64,000 bases of DNA, taken from Marseilla massiliensis. Lineage in GTDB: Bacteria > Bacteroidota > Bacteroidia > Bacteroidales > Bacteroidaceae. Shown here piece by piece: positions 17,944 to 25,472 of the stretch. Location of the stretch: the NCBI RefSeq assembly GCF_016899955.1, contig NZ_JACJJL010000006.1, positions 62,001-126,000 on the forward strand, in the 5' to 3' direction. Position numbers and translations under genes: made by a program. Below the pieces are notes generated by a model that was given only the letters and a program-made list of their open reading frames with translations, did not search any database and was not told the DNA's origin. Position 1 is the first letter of the stretch; each line of letters begins with the position of its first letter.

Positions 17944-18442
17944 GGGGCTGTCGGCCGACAGGGTGTCGGGCCGTGTCCTGGCCCTGCTCATAGCCTTGTC
18001 TGCGCTGGTGTTCGGCGCATTCTTCCTCGTCGGCTACGACATGCCATACGTGGCCGACACCAATTTCAATGCCCCGTTGCTCACCGACGTGCTCCTGGTC
18101 TACACCTATGTGCTGTGTGGCGTGGCCGTGGCCGTGGCCGTGGTTGCAATGGTCAGGGGCATAACAGTGCACGGGGGCAGCCGCTATGAGACCCACGGCG
18201 TGCCAGCCGGACGCATATCACTGGGAGTTGCCTTGCTGCTCGTGGCCACCTTGGGAGTTACGTTTGCCATGGGCTCGGCGGAGCCGGTGAGGGTCAACGG
18301 CAAGTGGTTTGCCGAGGCAGGATGGCTCAAGCTCACCGACATGTTCATCAATACGTCGATAGTGCTCGGCCTGGTGGCCGTGGCAGTGGTGGCATACGGT
18401 GTGTCGGGGCTCAACCGGCGGATGAACAGGAAAGACCGATAG
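17915..18442 (+). CDS. Four-helix membrane protein of the exb operon
   Basis: A 175-residue membrane protein that I cannot assign to a named family. It has four predicted helices near 20-41, 58-80, 100-119 and 147-165, a basic N-terminus (MGKTVKRRRKG) and an extracytoplasmic loop with GSAEPVRVNGKWFAEAGWLKL. It overlaps exbB by 29 bases and ends 9 bases before exbD, so it is certainly in the same transcript. Its position suggests an accessory part of the proton channel complex, but this is inference from context only. Confidence 0.8.
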   Translation: MGKTVKRRRKGLSADRVSGRVLALLIALSALVFGAFFLVGYDMPYVADTNFNAPLLTDVLLVYTYVLCGVAVAVAVVAMVRGITVHGGSRYETHGVPAGRISLGVALLLVATLGVTFAMGSAEPVRVNGKWFAEAGWLKLTDMFINTSIVLGLVAVAVVAYGVSGLNRRMNRKDR

Positions 18443-18451
18443 GAGGTGGCC

Positions 18452-19048
18452 ATGCTTAGGGAAAGGAAAAAGACTCACCGTGTTCCGGAACTGAACACCA
18501 CGTCGACAGCCGACATATCGTTCATGTTGCTGACCTTCTTTCTTGTCACAACGTCGATGGAGACCGACAGGGGCATCACTCAGCAATTGCCGCCCATGCC
18601 GCAGGAAAAGGAGCAGGCTGTGGCCGAGGTCAAGCGGCGCAATGTGCTGCTGGTGGCATTGGACGGTGCCGACCGCATCACCTGCAACGGCAAGGAGGTG
18701 AGCGCCGACGGGCTGAAGGCCAAGGTCATGGAGTTCGTCGACAACGAAAGCGACAGCAAAGACCTGCCCGAAAAGGTGTGGCGCGACATCCCTCTGCTTG
18801 GGCGTTGCGCTGTCACAGCCAACCATCAGATATTCATCAAGGCCGACCGGGCGTCGACCTACAATGCTTATTTCGCTGTTCAGCAGGCCGTGATGGCTGC
18901 TTACAACGCGCTGCGCGACCGCTTGGCGACGCGCCGCTTTGGCCATCCGTATGCCGAATGCGACGACGAGGAGCAGCAAGCCGTGTGCGAATGCTATCCA
19001 TTGCGGCTGTCGGAGGGCGACCTCGAGGTGGAAGGAGGTGGCAAATGA
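18452..19048 (+). CDS. exbD: ExbD-family biopolymer transporter, first copy
   Basis: Single-pass protein (198 aa) that partners with ExbB and carries the proton-binding aspartate. The N-terminal region PELNTTSTADISFMLLTFFLVTTSM holds the family helix and the conserved Asp at its start. The periplasmic part is long and ends in a charged tail. ATG 18452 is preceded by AGGAGG at 18441-18446 with 5-bp spacing, a clear Shine-Dalgarno that is unusual for this phylum and decides the start over the GTG at 18446. The stop overlaps the next ATG (ATGA). Confidence 0.92.
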   Translation: MLRERKKTHRVPELNTTSTADISFMLLTFFLVTTSMETDRGITQQLPPMPQEKEQAVAEVKRRNVLLVALDGADRITCNGKEVSADGLKAKVMEFVDNESDSKDLPEKVWRDIPLLGRCAVTANHQIFIKADRASTYNAYFAVQQAVMAAYNALRDRLATRRFGHPYAECDDEEQQAVCECYPLRLSEGDLEVEGGGK

Positions 19049-19512
19049 GCCGTTTCCGTACGTCGCACCACGAGGTGCCGGGGCTCAATACGGCCTCGCT
19101 GCCCGACTTGATATTCACCGTCTTGTTCTTTTTCATGATAGTGACGCATATCCGCCAGGCACAACTGAAGGTGGAATACCGTACACCGCAAGGTACAGAA
19201 CTGGTGAGGCTGGCCAAGAAGTCGGCCACTACATACATCTACATCGGCCGTCCGGTGAAGGGACAGGGGCATTCGGATGGTTCGTCGATGCGCATTCAGC
19301 TCAACGACAAGTACGGCGACATCGACGATATAGCCGAGTACATAGCCAAGGAGCGCTCACGCATGGCCCCGGAAGACGCGGCCAATATGACCGTCAGCAT
19401 AATGGCAGACCGCGATACGCCCATGGGCGTAATTGAAGACGTAAAGCGAGCCTTGCGTTCGGCGCACGCCCTGAAAGTAGTTTATTCAGCCAATACCGAC
19501 GAAAAACACTGA
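19045..19512 (+). CDS. exbD: ExbD-family biopolymer transporter, second copy
   Basis: Second ExbD-like protein (155 aa). Its helix region VPGLNTASLPDLIFTVLFFFMIV again carries the conserved Asp, and the periplasmic domain ends with NMTVSIMADRDTPMGVIEDVKRALRSAHALKVVY, the usual ExbD C-terminal fold. I chose ATG 19045, preceded by AAGGAGG at 19032-19038; it overlaps the previous stop by 4 bases. Paired but different ExbD proteins in one operon are common in Bacteroidetes. Last gene of the operon. Confidence 0.92.
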   Translation: MSRFRTSHHEVPGLNTASLPDLIFTVLFFFMIVTHIRQAQLKVEYRTPQGTELVRLAKKSATTYIYIGRPVKGQGHSDGSSMRIQLNDKYGDIDDIAEYIAKERSRMAPEDAANMTVSIMADRDTPMGVIEDVKRALRSAHALKVVYSANTDEKH

Positions 19513-19551
19513 TATTTCATAGCGATTCTTATATTTTTACTTATAGTTTTG

Positions 19552-19582
19552 TTTGATATGTCGAATTTTTATTGTATTTTTG
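19552..19582 (+). promoter_or_regulatory. Bacteroidetes consensus promoter of the Lrp-type gene
   Basis: TTTG at 19552-19555, a spacer of exactly 19 bp, then TATTTTTG at 19575-19582. This matches both boxes of the known primary-sigma promoter of the phylum. The ATG at 19603 would leave a leader of only about 14 nt. Confidence 0.85.
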
Positions 19583-19602
19583 TGCCACAAAAGAAATAGA
19601 TA

Positions 19603-20106
19603 ATGGCATATCAAAGATTGGATAAACTGGACAAACAGATTCTTCGTCTCATCGCTGCAGACGCAAGGATACCGTTCCTCGAGGTGGCTCGCGCATGCAA
19701 TGTAAGCGGCGCCGCCATCCATCAGCGTATACAGAAGTTGACTAACCTGGGCATTCTCAAGGGCTCGCACTTTGTCATCGACCCTGAGAAAATAGGTTAC
19801 GAAACATGTGCTTACATAGGTCTTAACCTCAAAAACCCGGAAAAGTTCGATTCCGTGGTGGAAGAGTTGAGGAAGATTCCGGAGGTAGTGGAATGCCACT
19901 ATACCACCGGTGACTTTGACTTGTTTATTAAAATATACGCTTTCAACAACCATCATCTGCTCAACATCATCCACGACAAGTTGCAGCCGCTGGGCCTTTC
20001 ACGCAGTGAGACAATCATTTCGTTCAACACGTCGATAGACCGCCAGCTGCCGATAGTTGACATTCCTGTCATTGACCAGGATGATATGATGGACCGGAAT
20101 ATCTGA
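19603..20106 (+). CDS. Lrp/AsnC-family transcriptional regulator
   Basis: DNA-binding regulator (167 aa) that usually senses amino acids. The winged helix at about residues 5-55 contains LDKLDKQILRLIAADARIPFLEVARACNVSGAAIHQRIQKL. The C-terminal RAM ligand and dimer domain spans about 70-145 (ETCAYIGLNL, VVECHYTTGDFDLFIKIYA). It has its own consensus promoter and no operon partner; its targets cannot be told from here. Confidence 0.92.
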   Translation: MAYQRLDKLDKQILRLIAADARIPFLEVARACNVSGAAIHQRIQKLTNLGILKGSHFVIDPEKIGYETCAYIGLNLKNPEKFDSVVEELRKIPEVVECHYTTGDFDLFIKIYAFNNHHLLNIIHDKLQPLGLSRSETIISFNTSIDRQLPIVDIPVIDQDDMMDRNI

Positions 20107-20163
20107 CACAGCATGCCGGCGTCAGTATGTTGATGCGTCGGCAGCGGTGTATTGGCACCACAG

Positions 20164-20238
20164 AACCCCGTTTGCTGCATTGCCGTCGGCTTCGTCTTGT
20201 TATGGCGGATGCCTTCACTCAATGCCGCAAACGGGGTT
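20164..20238. terminator. Large inverted repeat between convergent genes
   Basis: A 19-base arm at 20164-20182 (AACCCCGTTTGCTGCATTG) is complementary to 20220-20238 with one mismatch; the loop is 37 nt. It lies between the Lrp gene and the convergent small lipoprotein gene, and TTTT follows at 20237-20240. Probably a bidirectional terminator. Confidence 0.6.
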
Positions 20239-20356
20239 TTCCTTGTTTCGTTGGCTGCGGGTTACGGTCGTGGCTTGGCTTTGCTGCGCCATGGCCGCGG
20301 CATCCGTGGCCGTTGGCTTCATGCTTTCTGCCTTTGCCTGTGGCCCCGTTGGCCTT

Positions 20357-20581
20357 TCACCGGCGGTGGTGTGGCGGTGGCGGAGGGGGTGTTGGCTTTC
20401 CCGGCGGCTTTGGTCTTCCGGGCTTCTTTGGTGGCTTGGGCTTCTTGTGATGCCTGTGGTGGTGACGCCCTTCATCCATTGAGTAATGGTAACGGTGGGG
20501 CGGCCGTGTTATGCATGACGCTGTGCTGAAGCACAATAGTGTCGCCAATGCAATGTAAGCTATGTGTCTCATCATAATCAA
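20357..20581 (-). CDS. Small Pro/His-rich lipoprotein
   Basis: A 74-residue protein with a lipoprotein signal peptide (IAYIALATLLCFSTASC, lipobox ending in Cys near residue 23). A short mature part follows that is almost entirely His, Pro, Lys and Arg (HHHRHHKKPKPPKK, then PTPPPPPPHHRR). It would be a basic peptide anchored in the envelope; His-rich tails often bind metals, which is only a guess here. Starts at residues 1, 3 or 4 are all possible. The clean signal peptide argues that it is real despite its size. Confidence 0.65.
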   Translation of the reverse strand: MIMMRHIAYIALATLLCFSTASCITRPPHRYHYSMDEGRHHHRHHKKPKPPKKPGRPKPPGKPTPPPPPPHHRR

Positions 20582-20704
20582 ACAGTTTTTTTTATTATGA
20601 CGGATGCTGCACTTGGCGGTTTAACCTGCGCTTTTTAATCTATGTATTTTTAGCTTTTGGCTACCTGTGCAGGCGGTTTTCAAGACATTGCCAAACCCTT
20701 TTTG

Positions 20705-21196
20705 TCATTTGTTTGCATTTCTTTCATAGTCAACGAAAGCATAGTTGAACGCATGCTTCTCGTCGGCCGTGTGTTCTTCGCGTGCCACTTCATGCCATCC
20801 TTCGTATTCAGGGAAGAAGGCGTCGGCCCCTTCCGGGCAGTCGTCGACCTCGGTAAGGCATAGGCGGTCGGCTATTCCCATGGCTTGCCCGTAGACACTT
20901 GCGCCACCGATTACGTAGAGGTCTTCGTCTGGCTGGCAGTGGGCCAGGGCCTCGGCAAGCGACGCATAGCAGTCGCATCCGGGCAGATGGCTCACCGTTC
21001 GGCTCAGCACCACGTTGCGCCGGTTGGGCAACGCCCCCTTCGGGAGCGACAGATAAGTGTTGCGCCCCATTATTATGGTGTGCCCGGTTGTCAGCGCCTT
21101 AAACCTCTTGATGTCGTTGGGAAGCCAGTAAATCAGCTTGTTGTCTTTGCCTATGGCCCTGTTTCGGGCCACGGCGGCAATGATGTTTATTCTCAT
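20705..21196 (-). CDS. folA: Dihydrofolate reductase
   Basis: NADPH-dependent enzyme (163 aa) that regenerates tetrahydrofolate. INIIAAVARNRAIGKDNKLIYWLPNDIKRFKALT holds the substrate site, with the acidic Asp in LPNDIKRF. TIIMGRNTYLSLP and DLYVIGGASVY are the cofactor motifs. Typical length. It follows thyA by 21 bp, the classic pairing, since thymidylate synthase produces the dihydrofolate it recycles. Confidence 0.95.
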   Translation of the reverse strand: MRINIIAAVARNRAIGKDNKLIYWLPNDIKRFKALTTGHTIIMGRNTYLSLPKGALPNRRNVVLSRTVSHLPGCDCYASLAEALAHCQPDEDLYVIGGASVYGQAMGIADRLCLTEVDDCPEGADAFFPEYEGWHEVAREEHTADEKHAFNYAFVDYERNANK

Positions 21197-21217
21197 TTCA
21201 GTTCAGGTTGTGTTGCG

Positions 21218-22012
21218 TTATACAGACACTTCGGCCTTGATATGCGGCCATGGGTCATAGCCTTCGAGGCTGAAGTCTTCGTAAGTGAAGTCGAATATGC
21301 TCTTGACATCGGGGTTGATTGCCATCCGTGGCAGCTTGCGCGGGGTGCGGGTAAGCTGGAGCCGTGCCTGGTCAAGGTGGTTAAGGTAGAGGTGTGTGTC
21401 GCCCGTGGTGTGGATAAACTCGCCCGGTTGCAGTCCGGTCACTTGCGCCATCATCTGCAGCAGCAGTGCATATGAGGCGATGTTGAACGGAACTCCGAGG
21501 AAGGTATCGGCCGAACGCTGGTACAGTTGCAGGCTCAGTCGCCCTTCGGCCACGTAGAATTGGAACATGGTATGGCAGGGAGGAAGGGCCATGCTGTCTA
21601 CTTCGGCCACGTTCCATGCGCTCACTATCATGCGGCGAGAGTCGGGCGTGCGCCTGATTTGGTCGACAACGTTGGCTATCTGGTCTATCGTGCCCCCCTG
21701 GTAGTCGGGCCACGAGCGCCATTCATGGCCGTAGATGGGGCCGAGTTCGCCGTTTTCGTCGGCCCATTCGTCCCATATGCTCACCCCATGGTCGTGGAGG
21801 TATTTCACGTTTGTGTCGCCGCGCAGGAACCAAAGCAGTTCGTAGATGATTGACTTGAGGTGCAGTTTCTTTGTGGTGAGCAGCGGGAAGCCCTCTGCCA
21901 TGTCGAATCTCATCTGGTGGCCGAACACACTCAGCGTTCCGGTGCCGGTGCGGTCGCTCTTGCGCGTGCCTTCGTTGAGGATGCGGTTGAGCAGTTCTAA
22001 GTATTGTTTCAT
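21218..22012 (-). CDS. thyA: Thymidylate synthase
   Basis: Makes dTMP from dUMP with methylene-tetrahydrofolate (264 aa, standard ThyA length). Catalytic C146 lies in [12 protein letters not shown]. The phosphate-binding arginines lie in [10 protein letters not shown] (residues 17-26) and [13 protein letters not shown], and the dUMP-binding asparagine in [12 protein letters not shown]. The second gene of a probable rsmF-like/thyA/folA operon, with gaps of 23 and 21 bp. Confidence 0.97.
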   Translation of the reverse strand: MKQYLELLNRILNEGTRKSDRTGTGTLSVFGHQMRFDMAEGFPLLTTKKLHLKSIIYELLWFLRGDTNVKYLHDHGVSIWDEWADENGELGPIYGHEWRSWPDYQGGTIDQIANVVDQIRRTPDSRRMIVSAWNVAEVDSMALPPCHTMFQFYVAEGRLSLQLYQRSADTFLGVPFNIASYALLLQMMAQVTGLQPGEFIHTTGDTHLYLNHLDQARLQLTRTPRKLPRMAINPDVKSIFDFTYEDFSLEGYDPWPHIKAEVSV

Positions 22013-22035
22013 TTCTGTTTGTATTGTTCAAATGA

Positions 22036-23463
22036 TTATTGCCGGCGCCCGTCATTCATCATGTCGGTGCATATCACGGCCGGTCGCGAGTCGTCGCCGG
22101 GCGCGTGCGAGCTTTTTATCCGCCACTCCTGCGGGTACAGGTTGTTGGCCCTTGGGCCAATGTTCTTGGCGAATCCCAGCGGCGCGCCGCCGTAGGTAAT
22201 GAGCGTGAAGCCCCGTGGCGTGCCCTCGGGCAGTTGCAGCTGTTCCTTTCGGAGGTAGGCTATGGCCTGGCTGTATGGCAGTTCGGCGCGCGTGAACGCC
22301 CCGGGCCGCAGTGCGGCAGACAGGGCGAGCGACTGTGCCGGGATGATGTCTCTGCCCTTTATGGTGCCTATGGTCACCCCGGCATGCACAATGCGCAGCG
22401 TGCGCGCCGCCGTCTCATAGTGGGCGGCCATGCGCTTGGGTATGGCGACTATGCTGTCGGCCGGCGTGAAGAAGTCGAAATCCTCCGGCTTTTCAATCCA
22501 TCCGGTGTACTCGGCCGCCCGGTTGCGGGCGCCCTGCCGGTTTTGCCTGCGGCGCTGCGGCGCTGCGGCAGACAGCCTTTCGCCCCGTTTGCGCATCACG
22601 GCCATGAAGAGTCCTTCGCCCGTGGTGACGCCCGGGATGAACCGGTAGACCGGCCCTGCCAGGCAATCGGACAGCGACCCCGTGATGGCCCAGGCCGCAT
22701 CGGTGGACACCGGCAGCAGTTCGGCCCCGAGACTGGAGCATATCCACGCCACGTTCTGCTCGTTTTCCTTGGCGTTGAACGTGCATGTAGAGTATATCAG
22801 CAGGCCTCCCGGGCGCAGGCACTGCCAGGCGTCGGCCACTATCTGGCGTTGCAGGGCGGCGCAACGCTCCACGTTTTGCGGGCTCCACTCGCCAATGGCG
22901 CCCTCGTCTTTGCGGAACATGCCTTCGCCGGAGCATGGCACATCGCACAGCACCACGTCGAACTCCAGCCCCGAGCGGGCATAGTCGGCAGGCATGCTGT
23001 TGGTGACCACTACCTCGGGGCGCCCCCATTTCTGCATGTTCTCGGCCAGAATCTGGGCCCGTTGGCGCACAGGTTCGTTGCAAAACAGCACGCTTCCGTC
23101 GGGCAGCGCGCCGAGGGCGGCCGTCGACTTGCCGCCCGGGGCTGCGCAAAGGTCGAGCATCAGCGAGGCATCGGCCACATGTTGGCTTATCACGTGGTGC
23201 AGGAACATCGACGACGCCTCCTGTACGTAATACCAGCCGGCATGGAGCAGGGGATCGAACGTGAAGGCGGGCCTGCCCTGCAGATACCATCCGTCGGTGC
23301 ACCAGCCCACAGGCCGGGCACCATCGGGGCTGGCGTGGCACTTGGCCCTGTTGATGCGTATGCTCACAGGAGGCTCGTCGGCGAGCCCCCGCAGCAGCTT
23401 TCCGTAGAGCTCGTCGCCCATAAGGCTTCGAGTATATTGTGTAAATGAGTCGGGCAGAGTCAT
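22036..23463 (-). CDS. RsmF-like rRNA (cytosine-5) methyltransferase
   Basis: S-adenosylmethionine-dependent RNA m5C methyltransferase (475 aa) of the NOL1/NOP2/Sun family, probably acting on 16S rRNA. SAM-binding LDLCAAPGGKST lies near residue 113 and the catalytic cysteines in DVPCSGEGMFRKDE and YSTCTFN. The region after about residue 300 is the RsmF-type extra domain with a PUA-like end (PYSQAIAYLRKEQLQLP, GFTLITYGGAPLGFAKNIG). I chose ATG 23463 (MTLPDSFTQYTRSLMG); a longer frame to 23751 runs into the divergent gene. The exact target base is not determined. Confidence 0.88.
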   Translation of the reverse strand: MTLPDSFTQYTRSLMGDELYGKLLRGLADEPPVSIRINRAKCHASPDGARPVGWCTDGWYLQGRPAFTFDPLLHAGWYYVQEASSMFLHHVISQHVADASLMLDLCAAPGGKSTAALGALPDGSVLFCNEPVRQRAQILAENMQKWGRPEVVVTNSMPADYARSGLEFDVVLCDVPCSGEGMFRKDEGAIGEWSPQNVERCAALQRQIVADAWQCLRPGGLLIYSTCTFNAKENEQNVAWICSSLGAELLPVSTDAAWAITGSLSDCLAGPVYRFIPGVTTGEGLFMAVMRKRGERLSAAAPQRRRQNRQGARNRAAEYTGWIEKPEDFDFFTPADSIVAIPKRMAAHYETAARTLRIVHAGVTIGTIKGRDIIPAQSLALSAALRPGAFTRAELPYSQAIAYLRKEQLQLPEGTPRGFTLITYGGAPLGFAKNIGPRANNLYPQEWRIKSSHAPGDDSRPAVICTDMMNDGRRQ

Positions 23464-23483
23464 TGTTTGCTTGTTTGCGGATG

Positions 23484-23491
23484 CAAAATTA
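23484..23491 (-). promoter_or_regulatory. Candidate -7 element for the rsmF-like/thyA/folA operon
   Basis: TAATTTTG on the minus strand fits TAnnTTTG, 21 bases upstream of the chosen start. The divergent plus-strand gene has only a near-match (CATCTTTG, 23504-23511). Confidence 0.5.
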
Positions 23492-23568
23492 GAAAAAAAA
23501 TCGCATCTTTGCAACTTCCGGGGGTGACGATGCGTCAAACCGATGTAACATACAACAAAATACGATAT

Positions 23569-24216
23569 ATGAAGAAGTATCTCATAGCATTGGCAATTGC
23601 CGCATCCACTTTGTGCGGCAATGCAGTCTCGGCGCAACCGTCCGCCGTGGCGCAGCATGTGAAGGTAAGCGTCACGCAGGCAAGCGACACCACCGGCATT
23701 GAGGCCTATTCGGACACTACGGCAGCCGACTCGGACTATGTGCCGCAGCAAGCCACCTACAGCGTGAACATGGATTCCGACAGCTTCGACAGCGCTTTGC
23801 GCGACATGATTGAAAGCAGTACCGACCTGTTCGGAGTGTTCTCCATACTGCTGCTGCTCTTTGTGCTGGCCCCCGCCGTCATTCTCGGCCTGCTGTTTTA
23901 TTTCATCTACAAGATACGCAAGCAGAAAGTGAGGCTTGCCGAGATGGCCATGGAAAAGGGGCAGCCCATACCCGGAGGCATAGTGCGCGAGGGCCTGGAG
24001 CCGGCCGAACAGGTTTGGCGCAATGGAATAAAGAATGTGTCGATTGGCCTTGGCCTGTGCTGCCTGTTCGGGATAATGAATTATGAACTTTGCATAGGCT
24101 TGGCTATCCTCCTCACCTTCTATGGCGTGGGGCAGATGGTGATAGCCCGCACGTCGGCATCGAAGAAAGGGCGTGACTGCAGCGACGGAGACATGAACTC
24201 AACGCAAGACAACTGA
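23569..24216 (+). CDS. Exported membrane protein, DUF6249-like
   Basis: A 215-residue protein with a signal peptide (MKKYLIALAIAASTLCGNAVSAQ), an acidic Ser/Asp-rich stretch, a helix near 93-117 (FSILLLLFVLAPAVILGLLFYFIY), then a cytoplasmic EMAMEKGQPIPGGI segment and two further hydrophobic stretches near 160-195. The MEKGQPIP motif and arrangement resemble the DUF6249 family, often found just before an ECF sigma gene in Bacteroidetes. It ends 2 bases before that sigma gene. Function unknown; possibly part of the sensing module. Confidence 0.75.
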   Translation: MKKYLIALAIAASTLCGNAVSAQPSAVAQHVKVSVTQASDTTGIEAYSDTTAADSDYVPQQATYSVNMDSDSFDSALRDMIESSTDLFGVFSILLLLFVLAPAVILGLLFYFIYKIRKQKVRLAEMAMEKGQPIPGGIVREGLEPAEQVWRNGIKNVSIGLGLCCLFGIMNYELCIGLAILLTFYGVGQMVIARTSASKKGRDCSDGDMNSTQDN

Positions 24217-24218
24217 CC

Positions 24219-24761
24219 ATGAGCCTGCAGCCCAATGACACATACCTTGTGGCCCGTGTGGCTGTGATGCACGACAAGAAGGCTTTCGACGCCCTTGTCT
24301 GCAAATACCAGTCGAGGCTCCGCCGTTTCTTCCTGAGCCAGACGCTGGGCGACAGCCAGCTCAGCGACGACCTGGCGCAAGACACGTTTGTCAAGGCGTA
24401 TGTGGGCATATCGGGCTTCAGGGGCATGTCGTCGTTCTCTACCTGGCTGTTCAGGATAGCGTGGCGCGTGCTCTACGACTACGCCAGGTCGCACAGGCCG
24501 ACGGCCGACATCGACGGTTGTGCCGCCATGGCAGCCCGCGGCATCGAGCCCGACGGGGCGTTGGGGATGGATGTGTATGAGGCTCTGGCCCGGCTGAAAC
24601 CGGCCGAGAGGGCTTGCGTTACGCTGCAACTGATTGACGGGCAGACCGTAGACAAGATTGCAAGCATCACCGGCATGCCGGCCAACACGGTGAAGTCGCA
24701 CCTTAAGAGGGGAAAGGACAGGCTGGCGGATTATTTAAGACAGAATGGATATGACAAATAA
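24219..24761 (+). CDS. ECF-type RNA polymerase sigma factor
   Basis: Sigma-70 family factor of the extracytoplasmic-function type (180 aa). Region 2 contains LAQDTFVKAYVGISGFRGMSSFSTWLFRIAWRVLYDYAR near residues 50-88. Region 4 near 125-172 (LKPAERACVTLQLIDGQTVDKIASITGMPANTVKSHLKRGKDRL) is the helix-turn-helix for the -35 element. It sits between an exported membrane protein and a small membrane protein, with which it overlaps, consistent with a sigma/anti-sigma set. Its targets are unknown. Confidence 0.92.
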   Translation: MSLQPNDTYLVARVAVMHDKKAFDALVCKYQSRLRRFFLSQTLGDSQLSDDLAQDTFVKAYVGISGFRGMSSFSTWLFRIAWRVLYDYARSHRPTADIDGCAAMAARGIEPDGALGMDVYEALARLKPAERACVTLQLIDGQTVDKIASITGMPANTVKSHLKRGKDRLADYLRQNGYDK

Positions 24762-25092
24762 TGACGATAAGCTTTTAGAGAAATTCTTCAGCGAGGCGGC
24801 CCGCACGGAGATTGCCGACGGGGGCTTCAGCCGTAGGGTGATGCGCAGCCTGCCCGACCGCACGCTGCTGAAGGCCCGTCTGTGGACGGCTTTCTGCCTG
24901 GCATTGGGAGTGGTGATGGCTGTCGGTTTCCGTGTCTGGCACGAGGCGGCCGTGTGGCTTGCCGGAGCCGTGCGCACGATAGTGGCGGCCGATTTGCAAT
25001 GGCACCACGTGGCACACCTGCTTGTTGCCATGGCTGTGGTGATGGCCTTGCTAATCAAAGAGGTAATGGACAGGGAGCGCTCGTGGTGGTGA
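24745..25092 (+). CDS. DUF5056-like small membrane protein, candidate anti-sigma partner
   Basis: A 115-residue protein overlapping the sigma gene by 17 bases (11 if it starts at the ATG 24751). The N-terminal part NNDDKLLEKFFSEAARTEIADGGFSRRVMRSLPDR matches the DUF5056 pattern next to ECF sigma genes in Bacteroides. Two membrane helices follow, near 46-62 and 88-104. A cytoplasmic N-terminus with membrane helices behind it suits an anti-sigma role, but no classical zinc motif is present and the role is inferred from context. Confidence 0.8.
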   Translation: MDMTNNDDKLLEKFFSEAARTEIADGGFSRRVMRSLPDRTLLKARLWTAFCLALGVVMAVGFRVWHEAAVWLAGAVRTIVAADLQWHHVAHLLVAMAVVMALLIKEVMDRERSWW

Positions 25093-25127
25093 CAGGCCGG
25101 CGGGGCGCATCCGGCAGAATCCGATAA

Positions 25128-25215
25128 GGCCCGTTCGGACTTGCAAAACAGGCCGTTTTGCAAGCCCGAACGGGCCGTTTTGTGTTGTAATACGGGCCGT
25201 TTTGAAACCGCAGTC
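25128..25215. repeat. Copy 3 of the GGGCCGTTT repeat family, near-perfect palindrome
   Basis: In the 380-bp gap between two convergent genes (25093-25472). Arms of 22 nt at 25128-25149 and 25155-25176 pair with one mismatch around a 5-nt loop (AGGCC). Two more GGGCCGTTTTG units follow near 25172 and 25194. The rest of the gap, 25216-25472, shows no gene or clear signal. Confidence 0.9.
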
Positions 25216-25472
25216 CGGCATTTTCCGTAAGTGGCTGGATGCCAAAGGAATAGCCGGTTGGATGATATGGCTTGCCCAAGTCGGGGCGGTGCGGCGCATT
25301 TGCTACTGAAACCGGATGGCCGGGGCATTGGTTCCAGACAGGTTGCACTGCTGCACCGATTGTTCTCGGCGGGTCCGCAGCCCTGACGCTGTTGCCGTCA
25401 AGGGTTGTGGCCGTGCGTAGGGCATGCGGTTGCGGCGTGGCGTTTGTCCATTGCCGGTTTGGCTTCATGTGC

